A stretch of 35,263 nt of DNA from Taibaiella sp. KBW10 (GCF_003852495.1 NZ_QAJI01000003.1:205902-241164), one strand, 5' to 3'. Numbered from the stretch's first letter, positions 1 through 8,588 are shown. Made by a program: numbers and translations. The notes: generated by a model from the sequence alone, not told the origin.

Positions 1-225
1 GCTAAAGTTCGTTTGACTAATAAAATTGAGGTTATTGCTTATATCCCGGGTGAAGGTCACAACTTACAAGAGCACAGTATCGTATTGATTCGTGGTGGTC
101 GTGTAAAAGATTTACCAGGTGTACGTTATCACATTGTACGTGGTGCATTAGATACTGCAGGTGTGAAAGATCGTAAACAATCCCGTTCTAAATACGGTAC
201 GAAAAAAGAAAAAGCTAAAAAATAA
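1..225 (+). CDS. rpsL: 30S ribosomal protein S12 (uS12), C-terminal part
   Basis: Protein of the 30S decoding centre. The reading frame is open from the first base of the window ([20 protein letters not shown]...), so the gene is cut by the window edge and only about the last 74 codons are present. The segments [24 protein letters not shown] and [13 protein letters not shown] are typical of the S12 C-terminal half, and the tail is lysine-rich as usual. It lies 79 bp upstream of rpsG on the same strand, the conserved str-operon order. An internal ATG at 13 is not the start, because S12-like sequence continues upstream of it. Confidence 0.97.
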   Translation, partial: AKVRLTNKIEVIAYIPGEGHNLQEHSIVLIRGGRVKDLPGVRYHIVRGALDTAGVKDRKQSRSKYGTKKEKAKK

Positions 226-304
226 TTCAATTAGTTATTACAGCTGAGTAAAGTTTATTTTAATCTTGAAGTAACAGCCTGTAGTAAATGTAAAAATTAA
301 AAAA

Positions 305-772
305 ATGAGAAAACAACAAGCGAAGAAATTACCTTTGGCTCCAGATCCAAAGTTTAATGATAAATTAGTTACCCGTTTTGTAAACACTTTAATGTGGGAA
401 GGTAAAAAAACAACTGCTTTCACTATATTTTATGATGCTTTGGATAAAGTATCTAAAATAACAAGCGAAGAAGGTTATGAAATTTGGAAAAAAGCATTAC
501 AAAATGTAACGCCTGCAGTAGAAGTACGTAGCCGTCGTATTGGTGGTGCCACGTTCCAAATCCCTTCTGAAGTTCGTCCAGATCGCAAAATTTCTTTATC
601 TATGAAATGGTTGATCCGTTTTAGCCGTGAACGTAACGGTAAAACAATGGCCGATAAATTAGCTAATGAAATCGTTGCTGCCGCAAAAGGTGAAGGTGCT
701 GCTTTCAAAAGAAAAGAAGATACACACCGTATGGCTGAAGCAAACAAAGCATTCGCCCACTTCAAAATCTAA
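305..772 (+). CDS. rpsG: 30S ribosomal protein S7 (uS7)
   Basis: Primary 16S rRNA-binding protein that nucleates assembly of the 30S head. The 155-aa length is normal for the family. Visible family signatures are the N-terminal [19 protein letters not shown], the central [21 protein letters not shown] and the C-terminal [12 protein letters not shown]. It starts at ATG 305 behind an A-rich leader with no clear Shine-Dalgarno site, as is common in Bacteroidota. It follows rpsL in an operon. A strong intrinsic terminator follows 25 bp after the stop, and the next gene is an unrelated secreted protease rather than fusA, so the str operon ends here. Confidence 0.97.
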   Translation: MRKQQAKKLPLAPDPKFNDKLVTRFVNTLMWEGKKTTAFTIFYDALDKVSKITSEEGYEIWKKALQNVTPAVEVRSRRIGGATFQIPSEVRPDRKISLSMKWLIRFSRERNGKTMADKLANEIVAAAKGEGAAFKRKEDTHRMAEANKAFAHFKI

Positions 773-797
773 CTTAAACATTTTTCGGATATATATA

Positions 798-826
798 AAG
801 CCGTTCTATTTTAGAACGGCTTTTTT
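798..826 (+). terminator. Intrinsic terminator of rpsL-rpsG
   Basis: Inverted repeat GCCGTTCTA (800-808) / TAGAACGGC (812-820) with a 3-nt loop. It is flanked by AA on the left and a six-T run at 821-826, and lies 25 bp after the rpsG stop. Confidence 0.9.
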
Positions 827-932
827 CGTGTCGCTATACCAATCACCTTTAGGCTATTTTACATCTAAATACTTCATCGCCAATAGCCAAAAATAAATAG
901 AACATATATAAATTATATACCAATAGTTATAG

Positions 933-940
933 TATATTTG
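933..940 (+). promoter_or_regulatory. Bacteroidota -7 box of the M43 protease gene
   Basis: TATATTTG matches the Bacteroidota -7 consensus TAnnTTTG. It ends 24 bp before the ATG at 965. No convincing -33 TTG was seen at 19-21 bp upstream. The TTG at 938 that could open the reading frame lies inside this box, which argues for translation from 965. Confidence 0.6.
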
Positions 941-964
941 CGACCACCTTTAACTAATAAATAT

Positions 965-3900
965 ATGAAAAAAATATTTTCACTCATAATTACGCTGTCA
1001 CTTTTCCTGTACGGCACCCATGCACAGGAGCACCGCTGCGCCGCTACGGAAGCAAATGAATACCAAAAAAATATTGATCCCCAGTTTGCAAAATCCTTGG
1101 AATTACAAAAGCAACAATGGATCAACCATAATATGCAGGGTAAGAATAACCCCGCTGCACTTGTAATCAATGGTCCTAACGGACCGGAATACCAGGTTCC
1201 CATTGTATTCCACATCATTCATACCGGCCAGGCGATAGGTACTCCCCAAAACCCATCTGATGCAACGATCCAGGGTTTGGTAGATTATCTGAACGCCGTC
1301 TATGCAGCAACGTTACCGGCCAATCCGGCGGTAGGTAGCGGTGGCGTCAATATTCCTATTCGCTTTGTGTTGGCACAACGTACACCCACCTGTCAGGCCA
1401 CAACCGGGGTCAACAGGGTTGACGGAAGCAGTTTGGCCGGCTATACCACCTATGGTGTACGCATGCAAGGGGCTACACAAGGCGCCCCTGAAACCTCGGT
1501 AAAAGCGTTAAGCAACTGGCGCAATGATATGTACATGAATATATGGATTGTAACCGGTATACAAGGTGCCGCTGCCAATGGTGGTAGTGTGGCCGGTTAC
1601 GCTTACTTTCCCGGAGTTGGTTCCGATATTGATGGTGTCGTACTGCGTTACGACCAGACCCAATGGGCAATTGCACATGAATTAGGGCACTCTTTTGGGC
1701 TGTATCATACCTTTGAAGGCTCTTCCGGTCCAACAGTCTGCCCGGGCAACGCAAACTGTGTCGCTGATGGCGATATGGTCTGTGATACAGATCCACATGC
1801 TTTGGTATCAGGTTGTCCTACAGGAACCAATACCTGTACAAATAACCCCTATACTCCTGTAGTATATAATATAATGAACTACAGTTCCTGTCCTAACCGC
1901 TTTAGTGCAGGGCAAAAAGACCGGCTGATCTTTCAGCTGATCAACTTCAGAGGATCTTTACTGACTTCTTTAGGTGGTCTAGCTCCCGGAAGTTCGCCCG
2001 CTACAAATATTGCCGCCCCGGCACTTGCCTGTGTTCCTAATGCCATTACCAATATGAATACCGCGGATGTAGGACCACGCAATGTTAGTTTTGCGAATTT
2101 GAGCTATTACAGTACCGGATATACCAACGATTTTCACCAATTCTATATAGATAATACGACTAATGGCTGTATGAAAAACCAGCAGGTAGCCAATGTAACT
2201 GCCGGGAATACCTATACCCTCTCCATTGGTACCGGAGCAGCTAACCCGGAAAAGACGTATGCCTGGATCGACTGGAATAATGACGGAACTTTCCAGGCCG
2301 GCGAAAACGTTATGGCCATTTTTGCCACCACCGGTGGCGCCTTGGCTACAGCCAATATTGTAGTACCATCAACCGCAGTGTCCTGTACGCCGCTTAGAAT
2401 GCGGATTGCCTCTGATTTCAACAGCGGCAGTGCTCCTTTAACGGCATGTGCCAACCCTGTCTATGGTCAGGTAGAAGATTTTACCGTAATTGTAGGGTAT
2501 AACGCACCTGTAGCTACCATCAGTTCCACAACCAGTACCAATTGCTCCGGAAGTGCTCAATCATTTACGGCTACAGCTAGCAATGGCGGAACAGCTCCAA
2601 GCTATCAATGGAAAGTAAACGGGACCAACTCGGGCACTAATAACAGCTCTTTTTCTTATACGCCAAGCAATGGTGATGTGGTCACCTGTGTGGTCACCAG
2701 CAGCCTGACTTGCCTGACCAACACCAGTGATACCAGCAATGCCATTACCGTAACTGTAACCAATAGTGTAACACCTCTGATTACAGTGGCCGCAACTAAT
2801 AACAATATCTGTTCCGGTACGACAATGAACTTTACCGCAACCGCGACAAATGGCGGTACGGCACCAAACTATCAATGGAAAGTAAACGGAACAAATACGG
2901 GCACTAACAGTAGCACCTTCTCTTATGTGCCGGCCAACGGAGACCTTGTTACCTGTACCCTGACCGGAAATGCTACCTGCGCCACAACAACAACGGCAAA
3001 CAGTAACAGTATTACCGCGGTTGTAACCGGTAGTGTAACCCCTACGATAAGTATTGCCGCTGCCAATAATAATATCTGTGCTGGTACGACAATGAACTTT
3101 ACCGCAACCGCGACCAATGGCGGTACTGCACCAAGCTATCAATGGAAAGTAAATGGTGCTAACTCAGGTACAAACAGCAACACATTCTCCTATGTGCCGG
3201 CCAACGGAGACCTTGTTACCTGTACCCTGACCGGAAATGCAACCTGCGCCACAACAACAACGGCAAACAGCAACAGTATTACCGCGGTTGTAACCGGTAG
3301 TGTAACCCCTACAATAAATATTGCTGCTGCTAATAATAATATCTGCACTGGTACGACAATGAACTTTACCGCAACCGCGACCAATGGCGGTACTGCACCA
3401 AGCTATCAATGGAAAGTAAATGGTGCTAACTCAGGTACAAACAGCAGCACATTCTCCTATGTGCCGGCCAACGGAGACCTTGTTACCTGTACCCTGACCG
3501 GAAATGCTACCTGCGCCACAACAACAACGGCAAACAGTAATAGTATTACCGCTGTTGTAACCGGTAGTGTAACCCCTAGTATAAGTATTGCCGCTGCCAA
3601 TAATAATATCTGTGCTGGTACGACAATGAACTTTACCGCAACAGCAACCAATGGCGGTACTGCACCAGGCTATCAATGGAAAGTAAACGGGGCCAACTCG
3701 GGTACAAACAGTAATGCCTTCAGTTATGTACCTGCAAATGGCGATGTGGTGACTTGTGTGTTAACCAGCAACGCAAATTGCCTGTCTAGTCCAACGGCAA
3801 CCAGTAGCAGCATTACGGCGATTGTAAGCAGTAGTGTTACGCCGCAGATAACGCTGGCAGTCACGAATAATAATATTTGTGCGGGTAAAACGATGAACTT

Positions 3901-4645
3901 TACGGCAACAGCAACGAACGGAGGAACCAGCCCTGCATATCAGTGGAAAGTAAACGGTGCAAACTCTGGCACTAACAGCAATGCTTTTGCTTATGTACCG
4001 GCCAATGGCGATGTAATCAGCTGTACACTGACCAGTAATGCCACTTGTGCGGCAACGACTACGGCAAACAGTAATAACATTACAGCAATTGTAAATCCAA
4101 CCCTAACCGCTGCGGTGAGCCTTACGGCGAACCCCTCTTCCAATGCAACAATCGGCAACCCGATCATATATACAGCCAATGTTACGAATGCAACTGCGTA
4201 TCAATTATTATGGTATGCAAACGGGATATTGGTACAAACTACCAATAGTCCTGTAAATACGTATACAAGACCGGCAGCAGCCAATCCGGATACAATACGT
4301 GCAACGTTAAAGGTAACAGGATGTTATACGGATACCGCATATACCTCAAGCTCAATTGTGGTGTCTAATAAAGGCACGGGTATTGATCAGTTGGCAACCG
4401 AATTAGGCTTACAAGTCTATCCTAACCCGGCAAGCCATATCGTATATATTGATGTTTCGAAGGGAAAATTAAGTGATCTGCAACTTATTAATAATATTGG
4501 CCAGGTGATGGAGCAATATACGGTCCGGAATAATAAGATGAGCATAGTGTTGCGTCAATATGCTGTGGGTATTTATCATCTTAAGTTGACGATCCGGTAT
4601 AACGGCATTGATTATGTAATCATCCGGAAGGTCGTAAAAGAATAA
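965..4645 (+). CDS. Secreted M43 (pappalysin-like) metalloprotease with GEVED domain, Ig-like repeats and T9SS sorting domain
   Basis: Predicted exported zinc protease of 1226 aa. The first ~20 residues (MKKIFSLIITLSLFLYGTHA) form a signal peptide. The metzincin motif HELGHSFGLYH spans residues 238-248, with the Met-turn NIMNY near 302-306, as in M43 pappalysin-type enzymes. A GEVED-type domain follows (YAWIDWNNDGTFQAGE ... GQVEDFTV). Then come six tandem ~89-aa Ig-like repeats carrying NICxGTTMNFTATATNGG and YQWKVNG, a seventh divergent Ig-like domain, and a C-terminal type-A sorting domain (LQVYPNPASH ... GIYHLKL). These place it as a T9SS substrate. The frame is open upstream to a TTG at 938, but that codon lies in the -7 box and ATG 965 begins the signal peptide. 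The natural substrate is unknown. Confidence 0.92.
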   Translation: MKKIFSLIITLSLFLYGTHAQEHRCAATEANEYQKNIDPQFAKSLELQKQQWINHNMQGKNNPAALVINGPNGPEYQVPIVFHIIHTGQAIGTPQNPSDATIQGLVDYLNAVYAATLPANPAVGSGGVNIPIRFVLAQRTPTCQATTGVNRVDGSSLAGYTTYGVRMQGATQGAPETSVKALSNWRNDMYMNIWIVTGIQGAAANGGSVAGYAYFPGVGSDIDGVVLRYDQTQWAIAHELGHSFGLYHTFEGSSGPTVCPGNANCVADGDMVCDTDPHALVSGCPTGTNTCTNNPYTPVVYNIMNYSSCPNRFSAGQKDRLIFQLINFRGSLLTSLGGLAPGSSPATNIAAPALACVPNAITNMNTADVGPRNVSFANLSYYSTGYTNDFHQFYIDNTTNGCMKNQQVANVTAGNTYTLSIGTGAANPEKTYAWIDWNNDGTFQAGENVMAIFATTGGALATANIVVPSTAVSCTPLRMRIASDFNSGSAPLTACANPVYGQVEDFTVIVGYNAPVATISSTTSTNCSGSAQSFTATASNGGTAPSYQWKVNGTNSGTNNSSFSYTPSNGDVVTCVVTSSLTCLTNTSDTSNAITVTVTNSVTPLITVAATNNNICSGTTMNFTATATNGGTAPNYQWKVNGTNTGTNSSTFSYVPANGDLVTCTLTGNATCATTTTANSNSITAVVTGSVTPTISIAAANNNICAGTTMNFTATATNGGTAPSYQWKVNGANSGTNSNTFSYVPANGDLVTCTLTGNATCATTTTANSNSITAVVTGSVTPTINIAAANNNICTGTTMNFTATATNGGTAPSYQWKVNGANSGTNSSTFSYVPANGDLVTCTLTGNATCATTTTANSNSITAVVTGSVTPSISIAAANNNICAGTTMNFTATATNGGTAPGYQWKVNGANSGTNSNAFSYVPANGDVVTCVLTSNANCLSSPTATSSSITAIVSSSVTPQITLAVTNNNICAGKTMNFTATATNGGTSPAYQWKVNGANSGTNSNAFAYVPANGDVISCTLTSNATCAATTTANSNNITAIVNPTLTAAVSLTANPSSNATIGNPIIYTANVTNATAYQLLWYANGILVQTTNSPVNTYTRPAAANPDTIRATLKVTGCYTDTAYTSSSIVVSNKGTGIDQLATELGLQVYPNPASHIVYIDVSKGKLSDLQLINNIGQVMEQYTVRNNKMSIVLRQYAVGIYHLKLTIRYNGIDYVIIRKVVKE
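2530..4098 (+). repeat. Six tandem 267-bp repeats coding Ig-like domains
   Basis: In-frame tandem array inside the M43 protease gene with a period of exactly 267 bp (89 codons). The NNIC segment recurs near 2798, 3065, 3332, 3599 and 3866, with a more divergent first unit around 2531. Units two to five are nearly identical. Comparing units three and four by eye gives about 11 differences in 267 bp, mostly synonymous. The outer units are more diverged. This suggests recent duplication or gene conversion in the middle of the array. Confidence 0.93.
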
Positions 4646-4662
4646 TTGAAAGTAATAGAAGT

Positions 4663-4709
4663 GGTATAAAAAGAGCGCGGTCAGATGTTGACCGCGCTCT
4701 TTTTATACC
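4663..4709. terminator. Bidirectional terminator, M43 protease / MaoC-like gene
   Basis: Perfect inverted repeat with 21-bp arms (4663-4683 and 4689-4709) and a 5-nt loop. The GC-rich core GAGCGCGGTCA is flanked by A5 and T5 runs, so it can work in both directions between these convergent genes. Confidence 0.92.
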
Positions 4710-4728
4710 TTAATTATAAGGAATTATC

Positions 4729-5139
4729 TTACCAGACATATTGTTTCTTATTCATCAAAGTGGCTTCACCAGCGATGGTTTGCTCTCCTGAAGCGAGGTC
4801 AAATACTTCACATACATAAGTAGCTCTGTTTTTATCCGGAAAAATTTCCTTCACCGTGATCACCCCTTCATATTGTTTTCCAACAAACATGGGTCTCATC
4901 CATTTCATACTTTGCGCCATATATACCGTTCCCTCGGCATACCATAATGTTCCGAAAATACGGGTAAAAATACTGGCTCCTAAAAAGCCATGGATTATTC
5001 TCGTTCCAAAGATACTGTCCTTTCCTGCTTGCTCATCAATGTGCAAAGGATTGGTATCGCCACTCACTTTTGCATACATGTCTACTTCTTCTTGTGTATA
5101 GCTGAAGGGTTGCTTGAATTGGTCTCCTACTTTAAACAT
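4729..5139 (-). CDS. MaoC-like dehydratase, (R)-specific enoyl-CoA hydratase type
   Basis: Single hot-dog-fold domain, 136 aa, the usual length of stand-alone MaoC proteins. The hydratase motif SGDTNPLH (residues 26-33) supplies the expected catalytic Asp28 and His33, followed by the overhanging segment FGTRIIHGFLGASIF. Family members hydrate trans-2-enoyl-CoA to (R)-3-hydroxyacyl-CoA, linking beta-oxidation and polyester or fatty-acid metabolism; the chain-length preference cannot be read here. It stands alone between a bidirectional terminator and a divergent 90-aa gene. The ATG start at 5139 is the first in frame and fits the MFKVGD-type N-terminus of the family. Confidence 0.87.
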   Translation of the reverse strand: MFKVGDQFKQPFSYTQEEVDMYAKVSGDTNPLHIDEQAGKDSIFGTRIIHGFLGASIFTRIFGTLWYAEGTVYMAQSMKWMRPMFVGKQYEGVITVKEIFPDKNRATYVCEVFDLASGEQTIAGEATLMNKKQYVW

Positions 5140-5233
5140 AGTTCATTTGATTTAGTGTACAATATTTACTAAATATATAATTTTTGCTATACAAAACAAA
5201 ATCTGCAATAAATTTATTAAAAGGATAAAATAC

Positions 5234-5253
5234 TACGTCACAGCTTGGCGTAG
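5234..5253 (+). promoter_or_regulatory. Candidate hairpin upstream of the 90-aa gene
   Basis: CTACGTC (5234-5240) can pair with GGCGTAG (5247-5253) through one G-U pair around a six-base loop. It lies about 40 bp before the ATG at 5295, and the surrounding DNA is AT-rich. It could be a leader hairpin or an operator; no clear -7 box was found beside it. Confidence 0.25.
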
Positions 5254-5294
5254 GTGGGTCATTTCTTTGTATTCTAAATAAAAAAACAAGGATT

Positions 5295-5567
5295 ATGAAC
5301 GCAACCTTCAATTATAACGCAAGCCAACATATTGGTATTCAAGAAGTACCGCAAATCGATAATTATTCCGATTTGATGAGTACGATTATCAGTGAATTTA
5401 ATAACGACCTGCTGAGTTATGTGCAAATGCTATCGATTGCGGCGCAAGAAGTGCAGCTATTATTGATTGCCGTACAGAAAAACGGGAATAAAATCAATGT
5501 ACCCCAACTGGCCAAGCGCAATATCAGGCTTGCCATACTCAACCAGTTAAATAAAATTGCGGCCTAA
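5295..5567 (+). CDS. Small protein of unknown function (90 aa)
   Basis: I do not recognise this protein. It has 90 residues, no signal peptide, no cysteines and no clear membrane segment. The middle (about residues 25-62, SDLMSTIISEFNNDLLSYVQ onward) is strongly helical with regular hydrophobic spacing. The C-terminus is basic (AKRNIRLAILNQLNKIAA), again amphipathic. It could be a small cytosolic helical-bundle or partner protein. The start is well supported: AAGGATT precedes ATG 5295, one of the few Shine-Dalgarno-like sites in the window. It stands alone, divergent from the MaoC-like gene and convergent with pyrE, and ends before a strong terminator. Confidence 0.7.
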   Translation: MNATFNYNASQHIGIQEVPQIDNYSDLMSTIISEFNNDLLSYVQMLSIAAQEVQLLLIAVQKNGNKINVPQLAKRNIRLAILNQLNKIAA

Positions 5568-5610
5568 AGCAAAGAATGCTGTCAGTAGTTAAGCTGCTGA
5601 CAGGGCCATA

Positions 5611-5660
5611 TAAAAAGCGTTACGAATATTTGTTGCCTAATATTTCGTAACGCTTATATG
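5611..5660. terminator. Bidirectional terminator, 90-aa gene / pyrE
   Basis: Inverted repeat AAGCGTTACGAA (5615-5626) / TTCGTAACGCTT (5644-5655). The inner AATATT segments can extend the stem with a one-base shift, and the flanks are AT-rich. It sits between convergent genes. A smaller hairpin, CTGTCAG...CTGACAG, lies just before it (about 5579-5602). Confidence 0.8.
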
Positions 5661-5678
5661 TGGTATTCAAGAAGAATA

Positions 5679-6308
5679 TTATTGCCGCCAGGTAGCCGGG
5701 CTTTCGCGCCATTGCAGCAATTGATCTAATTGTTCTTCTGAAATAATATTTTGTTTAATGCCAACTTCTGTCAAAGCATTATAATTACTAATGGTAAAGA
5801 AAGGTACACCGGCTTTTTCAAAAGCGATTTCCGCTTCGGCAAAACCATAGGTAAACAAGGCTGCCAATCCAATCACATCTGCACCCGCCTGGCGTAATGC
5901 CTCTACTGCTTCTAAACTACTTTTTCCCGTAGAGATCAGGTCTTCTACAACCACTACTTTTTGTCCCGGTTCTAAGACACCTTCTATCTGGTTGCCTAAG
6001 CCATGTCCTTTGGGTTTGGAACGCACGTAGATAAAAGGTAAACGTAACAGGTCTGCCGCTAAGGCACCATGTGGAATACCCGCAGTAGCCACCCCTGCAA
6101 TAGATTCCGCATCGCCAAACTGATCCAGGATCAAATTGGCCAACTCGCTTTTTACATAATCACGCACATGCGGAAAGGAAAGCAGCTTGCGGTTATCACA
6201 ATATACCGGCGATTTCCAACCGGAAGCCCAGGTAAACGGTTCATCAGCATTCAATTTTAATGCCTTAATTTGTAGTAGTTTTTCAGCAAAAATAGTAGCA
6301 GTACTCAT
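5679..6308 (-). CDS. pyrE: Orotate phosphoribosyltransferase
   Basis: Converts orotate and PRPP to orotidine 5'-phosphate in de novo pyrimidine synthesis (cytosolic). The 209-aa length is normal. The PRPP-binding motif VVVVEDLISTGKSS lies at residues 118-131. Other family marks are FTWASGWKSPVYCDNRK near residues 25-41 and the flexible catalytic loop with KPKGHGLGNQIEG near 98-110. It is not clustered with other pyr genes; it ends at a shared bidirectional terminator and is divergent from the Nudix gene. The ATG start at 6308 is five bases from a TAAGTTTG box, which implies a very short or absent 5' leader. Confidence 0.95.
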   Translation of the reverse strand: MSTATIFAEKLLQIKALKLNADEPFTWASGWKSPVYCDNRKLLSFPHVRDYVKSELANLILDQFGDAESIAGVATAGIPHGALAADLLRLPFIYVRSKPKGHGLGNQIEGVLEPGQKVVVVEDLISTGKSSLEAVEALRQAGADVIGLAALFTYGFAEAEIAFEKAGVPFFTISNYNALTEVGIKQNIISEEQLDQLLQWRESPATWRQ

Positions 6309-6312
6309 GCCG

Positions 6313-6320
6313 CAAACTTA
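6313..6320 (-). promoter_or_regulatory. -7 box of pyrE
   Basis: On the minus strand this reads TAAGTTTG followed by CGG, matching TAnnTTTG. It ends only four bases before the ATG, so the transcript would be nearly leaderless. No clear -33 element was found. Confidence 0.5.
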
Positions 6321-6366
6321 CGTCAATTAACCGAAATATTTAAATAATTCCGCTTACCTTCGCTAT

Positions 6367-7002
6367 ATGTACTATATACAAAAAATATATATCAACAATA
6401 AACCGCTTATCCTTACAAACTCTGTAGAGCAATACAGGCAACAGTTTCCCGTAAGTAAAGGCTATGATCTTTTTATCGGTGCTTTTCACCGGAATTTCCG
6501 TTTGGCCAAAAAACATCTGGAAAATCCGATGTCGACGGGTATCATTATTGAAGATATAGATATAGATACGATACAAAAAGAACTCAATAATTACTTTCAG
6601 CCGATTACTGCCGGCGGTGGTGTGGTCCGTAATCCGGAAGGGGATGTTTTAATGATCTACAGAAGGGGAAAATGGGACTTGCCCAAAGGCAAGCTGGATG
6701 AAGGTGAAGAGATCAAGGACTGCGCGATAAGAGAGGTGATCGAAGAAACCGGATTACCAGAAGTATCGCTGGGCAAAGACATTTGCCAAACCTATCATAT
6801 ATATACTGAACGCAAAAAGGACATCATTAAAACGACCTACTGGTATCATATGTCGGTAAAGGATGCTTATGACCTTATCCCGCAAGCTGAAGAAAATATT
6901 GTTGAGGCGAAATGGGTACCGGTCGAAAAAATAAATGACTACCTGAAACTTTCATTTAATGGCATTAAGGATGTGCTGACAAGGGCCGAAGTACTTTCAT
7001 GA
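6367..7002 (+). CDS. Nudix hydrolase
   Basis: Nudix-superfamily pyrophosphohydrolase acting on a nucleoside diphosphate linked to another moiety; the substrate is not predictable here. A full Nudix box spans residues 108-130 (GKLDEGEE ... REVIEETGL, fitting GX5EX7REUXEEXGU), preceded by the usual GGGVVRNPEGDVLMI strand. The first ~75 residues form an extra N-terminal segment that I do not recognise. The total of 211 aa is longer than a minimal Nudix domain. The stop overlaps the ATG of the ElaA-like gene (ATGA at 6999-7002), which indicates translational coupling. A one-mismatch -7 box (TACCTTCG, 6355-6362) lies just upstream of the start. Confidence 0.9.
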   Translation: MYYIQKIYINNKPLILTNSVEQYRQQFPVSKGYDLFIGAFHRNFRLAKKHLENPMSTGIIIEDIDIDTIQKELNNYFQPITAGGGVVRNPEGDVLMIYRRGKWDLPKGKLDEGEEIKDCAIREVIEETGLPEVSLGKDICQTYHIYTERKKDIIKTTYWYHMSVKDAYDLIPQAEENIVEAKWVPVEKINDYLKLSFNGIKDVLTRAEVLS

Positions 7003-7442
7003 ATTGGAAAATAAAATCTTTTGAATCGCTCAGTAAGCAGGAACTGTATCAAATCCTGCAAGTAAGAAATGAAGTCTTTATTGTAGAACAGAAAACCTAT
7101 TATCAGGATCTGGATGATAAAGATTTCGGTGCCATGCACCTGTTTCTGGAAGATGAACAACACGCTATACTTGCTTATTGCAGAATCATGCCCAAGGGCG
7201 TCACCTATGCAGAATGTTGTATTGGCAGGGTGCTGACCAAGCCGACTGCAAGACAGCATGGTTATGGCAGAGTGCTGTTTCAAAAAGCCCTGGATTTTAT
7301 TGAACAGGAATGGCAGGAAAACAGCGTGCGCATTAGCGCTCAATGCTATCTGCAAACTTTTTATGCCTCCTTTGGCTTTGTGCCGATCGGTACCGAATAC
7401 CTGGAAGATGACCTCCCCCATATCGAAATGCTGAAATCCTGA
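6999..7442 (+). CDS. ElaA-like GNAT acetyltransferase
   Basis: Gcn5-related N-acetyltransferase of the ElaA subfamily, 147 aa. The N-terminal segment LYQILQVRNEVFIVEQ is the hallmark of ElaA proteins. The acetyl-CoA binding loop is visible as RVLTKPTARQHGYGRVLFQKAL (Q/RxxGxG/A type, given here in part: ARQHGYGRVL). The end, FYASFGFVPIGTEYLEDDLPH, resembles the family's final strand. The biological substrate of ElaA proteins is not established. It overlaps the Nudix gene by four bases and is followed by prfB after 63 bp, probably in the same transcript. Confidence 0.85.
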   Translation: MNWKIKSFESLSKQELYQILQVRNEVFIVEQKTYYQDLDDKDFGAMHLFLEDEQHAILAYCRIMPKGVTYAECCIGRVLTKPTARQHGYGRVLFQKALDFIEQEWQENSVRISAQCYLQTFYASFGFVPIGTEYLEDDLPHIEMLKS

Positions 7443-7505
7443 TGGTTTCCCCATTTTAGTTTTATCTTTGCTGCTCAAATACAAATACGCTGAGAAGCGA
7501 TAAGA

Positions 7506-8588
7506 ATGACTGTAGAGCAATTAAAACTAATGCGGGACCGGCTCGCACACCTGAAACAATTTTTAAGAGTAGAAGACCGTACGGCTAAAGCAGACAGCGA
7601 TTTTCAACTGTCGCTTGCTCCCGGCTTCTGGGAAGATGAAAGCCGTGCTACAGGCATTCTTAAAGAGATGAAAATTAATAAATACTGGGTAGGATTATAT
7701 CAGGCTGCGGAAAGCAGCGTGGAGGATTTTGCCGTTTTATTTGATTTCTGGAAAGAACAGGAAGCAACGGAAGAAGAGGTAAGAACTTCTTTTGACAATG
7801 CCATACAAATACTCGATGATGTAGAATTTAAATCGACCTTAAACGAACCGGAAGATGAATTGACCGCAATGCTGCAAATCAATGCCGGTGCGGGTGGAAC
7901 GGAGAGTCAGGATTGGGCAGAAATGCTGGCCAGGATGTATCGTATGTATGCACAAAAGCAAGGCTGGAGCGTTTCTGAAGTAGATTGGCAATGGGGCGAC
8001 GGTGCCGGTATTAAGACCTGTACCTTACAAATAGAAGGTGCTTTTGCTTTCGGGCTGCTGAAGGGCGAAAGTGGTGTACATCGCCTGGTCCGTATTTCAC
8101 CATTCGACAGTAATGCCCGCAGGCATACCAGTTTTGTTTCGGTAAATGTATATCCCCTTGTAGATGATACAATCCACATTGAGATCAATCCCGCAGATAT
8201 TAAAATGGAAACCTCACGCAGTGGCGGTGCCGGTGGACAAAATGTAAATAAAGTAGAAACAAAGGTACAGCTCACCCACATTCCTACGGGAATTGTTGTT
8301 GTGTGTCAGCAAGATAGAAGCCAGTTGGGCAATAGAGAGCTGGCGATGCAGATGCTACGAAGCAAGTTGTATGAAATTGAATTGCAAAAACGCAATGCGG
8401 TAAGAGATGCGGCAAACGCTAATAAGAAAAAAATTGAATGGGGTTCCCAAATTCGTTCTTATGTGTTTCATCCTTATAAAATGATCAAAGACCATCGCAC
8501 CGATTATGAGGTAGGTAATGTGCAACCCGTTATGGATGGTGATCTGGATGGTTTTATCAAAGCATACCTAATGTTGGGCAATGAATAA
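7506..8588 (+). CDS. prfB: Peptide chain release factor 2
   Basis: Class-I release factor that ends translation at UAA and UGA. The 360-aa length is normal. The RF2 tripeptide anticodon SPF is at residues 198-200 and the catalytic GGQ at 243-245 ([13 protein letters not shown]), so this is RF2 and not RF1 (which has PxT). The reading frame is continuous from ATG 7506. The programmed +1 frameshift site found near codon 25 in many prfB genes is absent: the equivalent segment LKQFLRVED is read in frame as CTG AAA CAA TTT TTA AGA. It overlaps the following ligase gene by 8 bp. Confidence 0.95.
   Translation: MTVEQLKLMRDRLAHLKQFLRVEDRTAKADSDFQLSLAPGFWEDESRATGILKEMKINKYWVGLYQAAESSVEDFAVLFDFWKEQEATEEEVRTSFDNAIQILDDVEFKSTLNEPEDELTAMLQINAGAGGTESQDWAEMLARMYRMYAQKQGWSVSEVDWQWGDGAGIKTCTLQIEGAFAFGLLKGESGVHRLVRISPFDSNARRHTSFVSVNVYPLVDDTIHIEINPADIKMETSRSGGAGGQNVNKVETKVQLTHIPTGIVVVCQQDRSQLGNRELAMQMLRSKLYEIELQKRNAVRDAANANKKKIEWGSQIRSYVFHPYKMIKDHRTDYEVGNVQPVMDGDLDGFIKAYLMLGNE

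Noticed and set aside
666-896. 76-codon + strand frame across the rpsG end and its terminator
   Set aside because: It overlaps rpsG in another frame and reads through the terminator hairpin; no support.
1473-1796. 107-codon minus-strand frame opposite the protease catalytic domain
   Set aside because: The coding strand has clear metzincin motifs; the antisense frame has none.
2561-3676. Several minus-strand open frames (64-193 codons) across the Ig repeats
   Set aside because: They are antisense shadows that recur once per 267-bp repeat, with no start signals and low-complexity translations.
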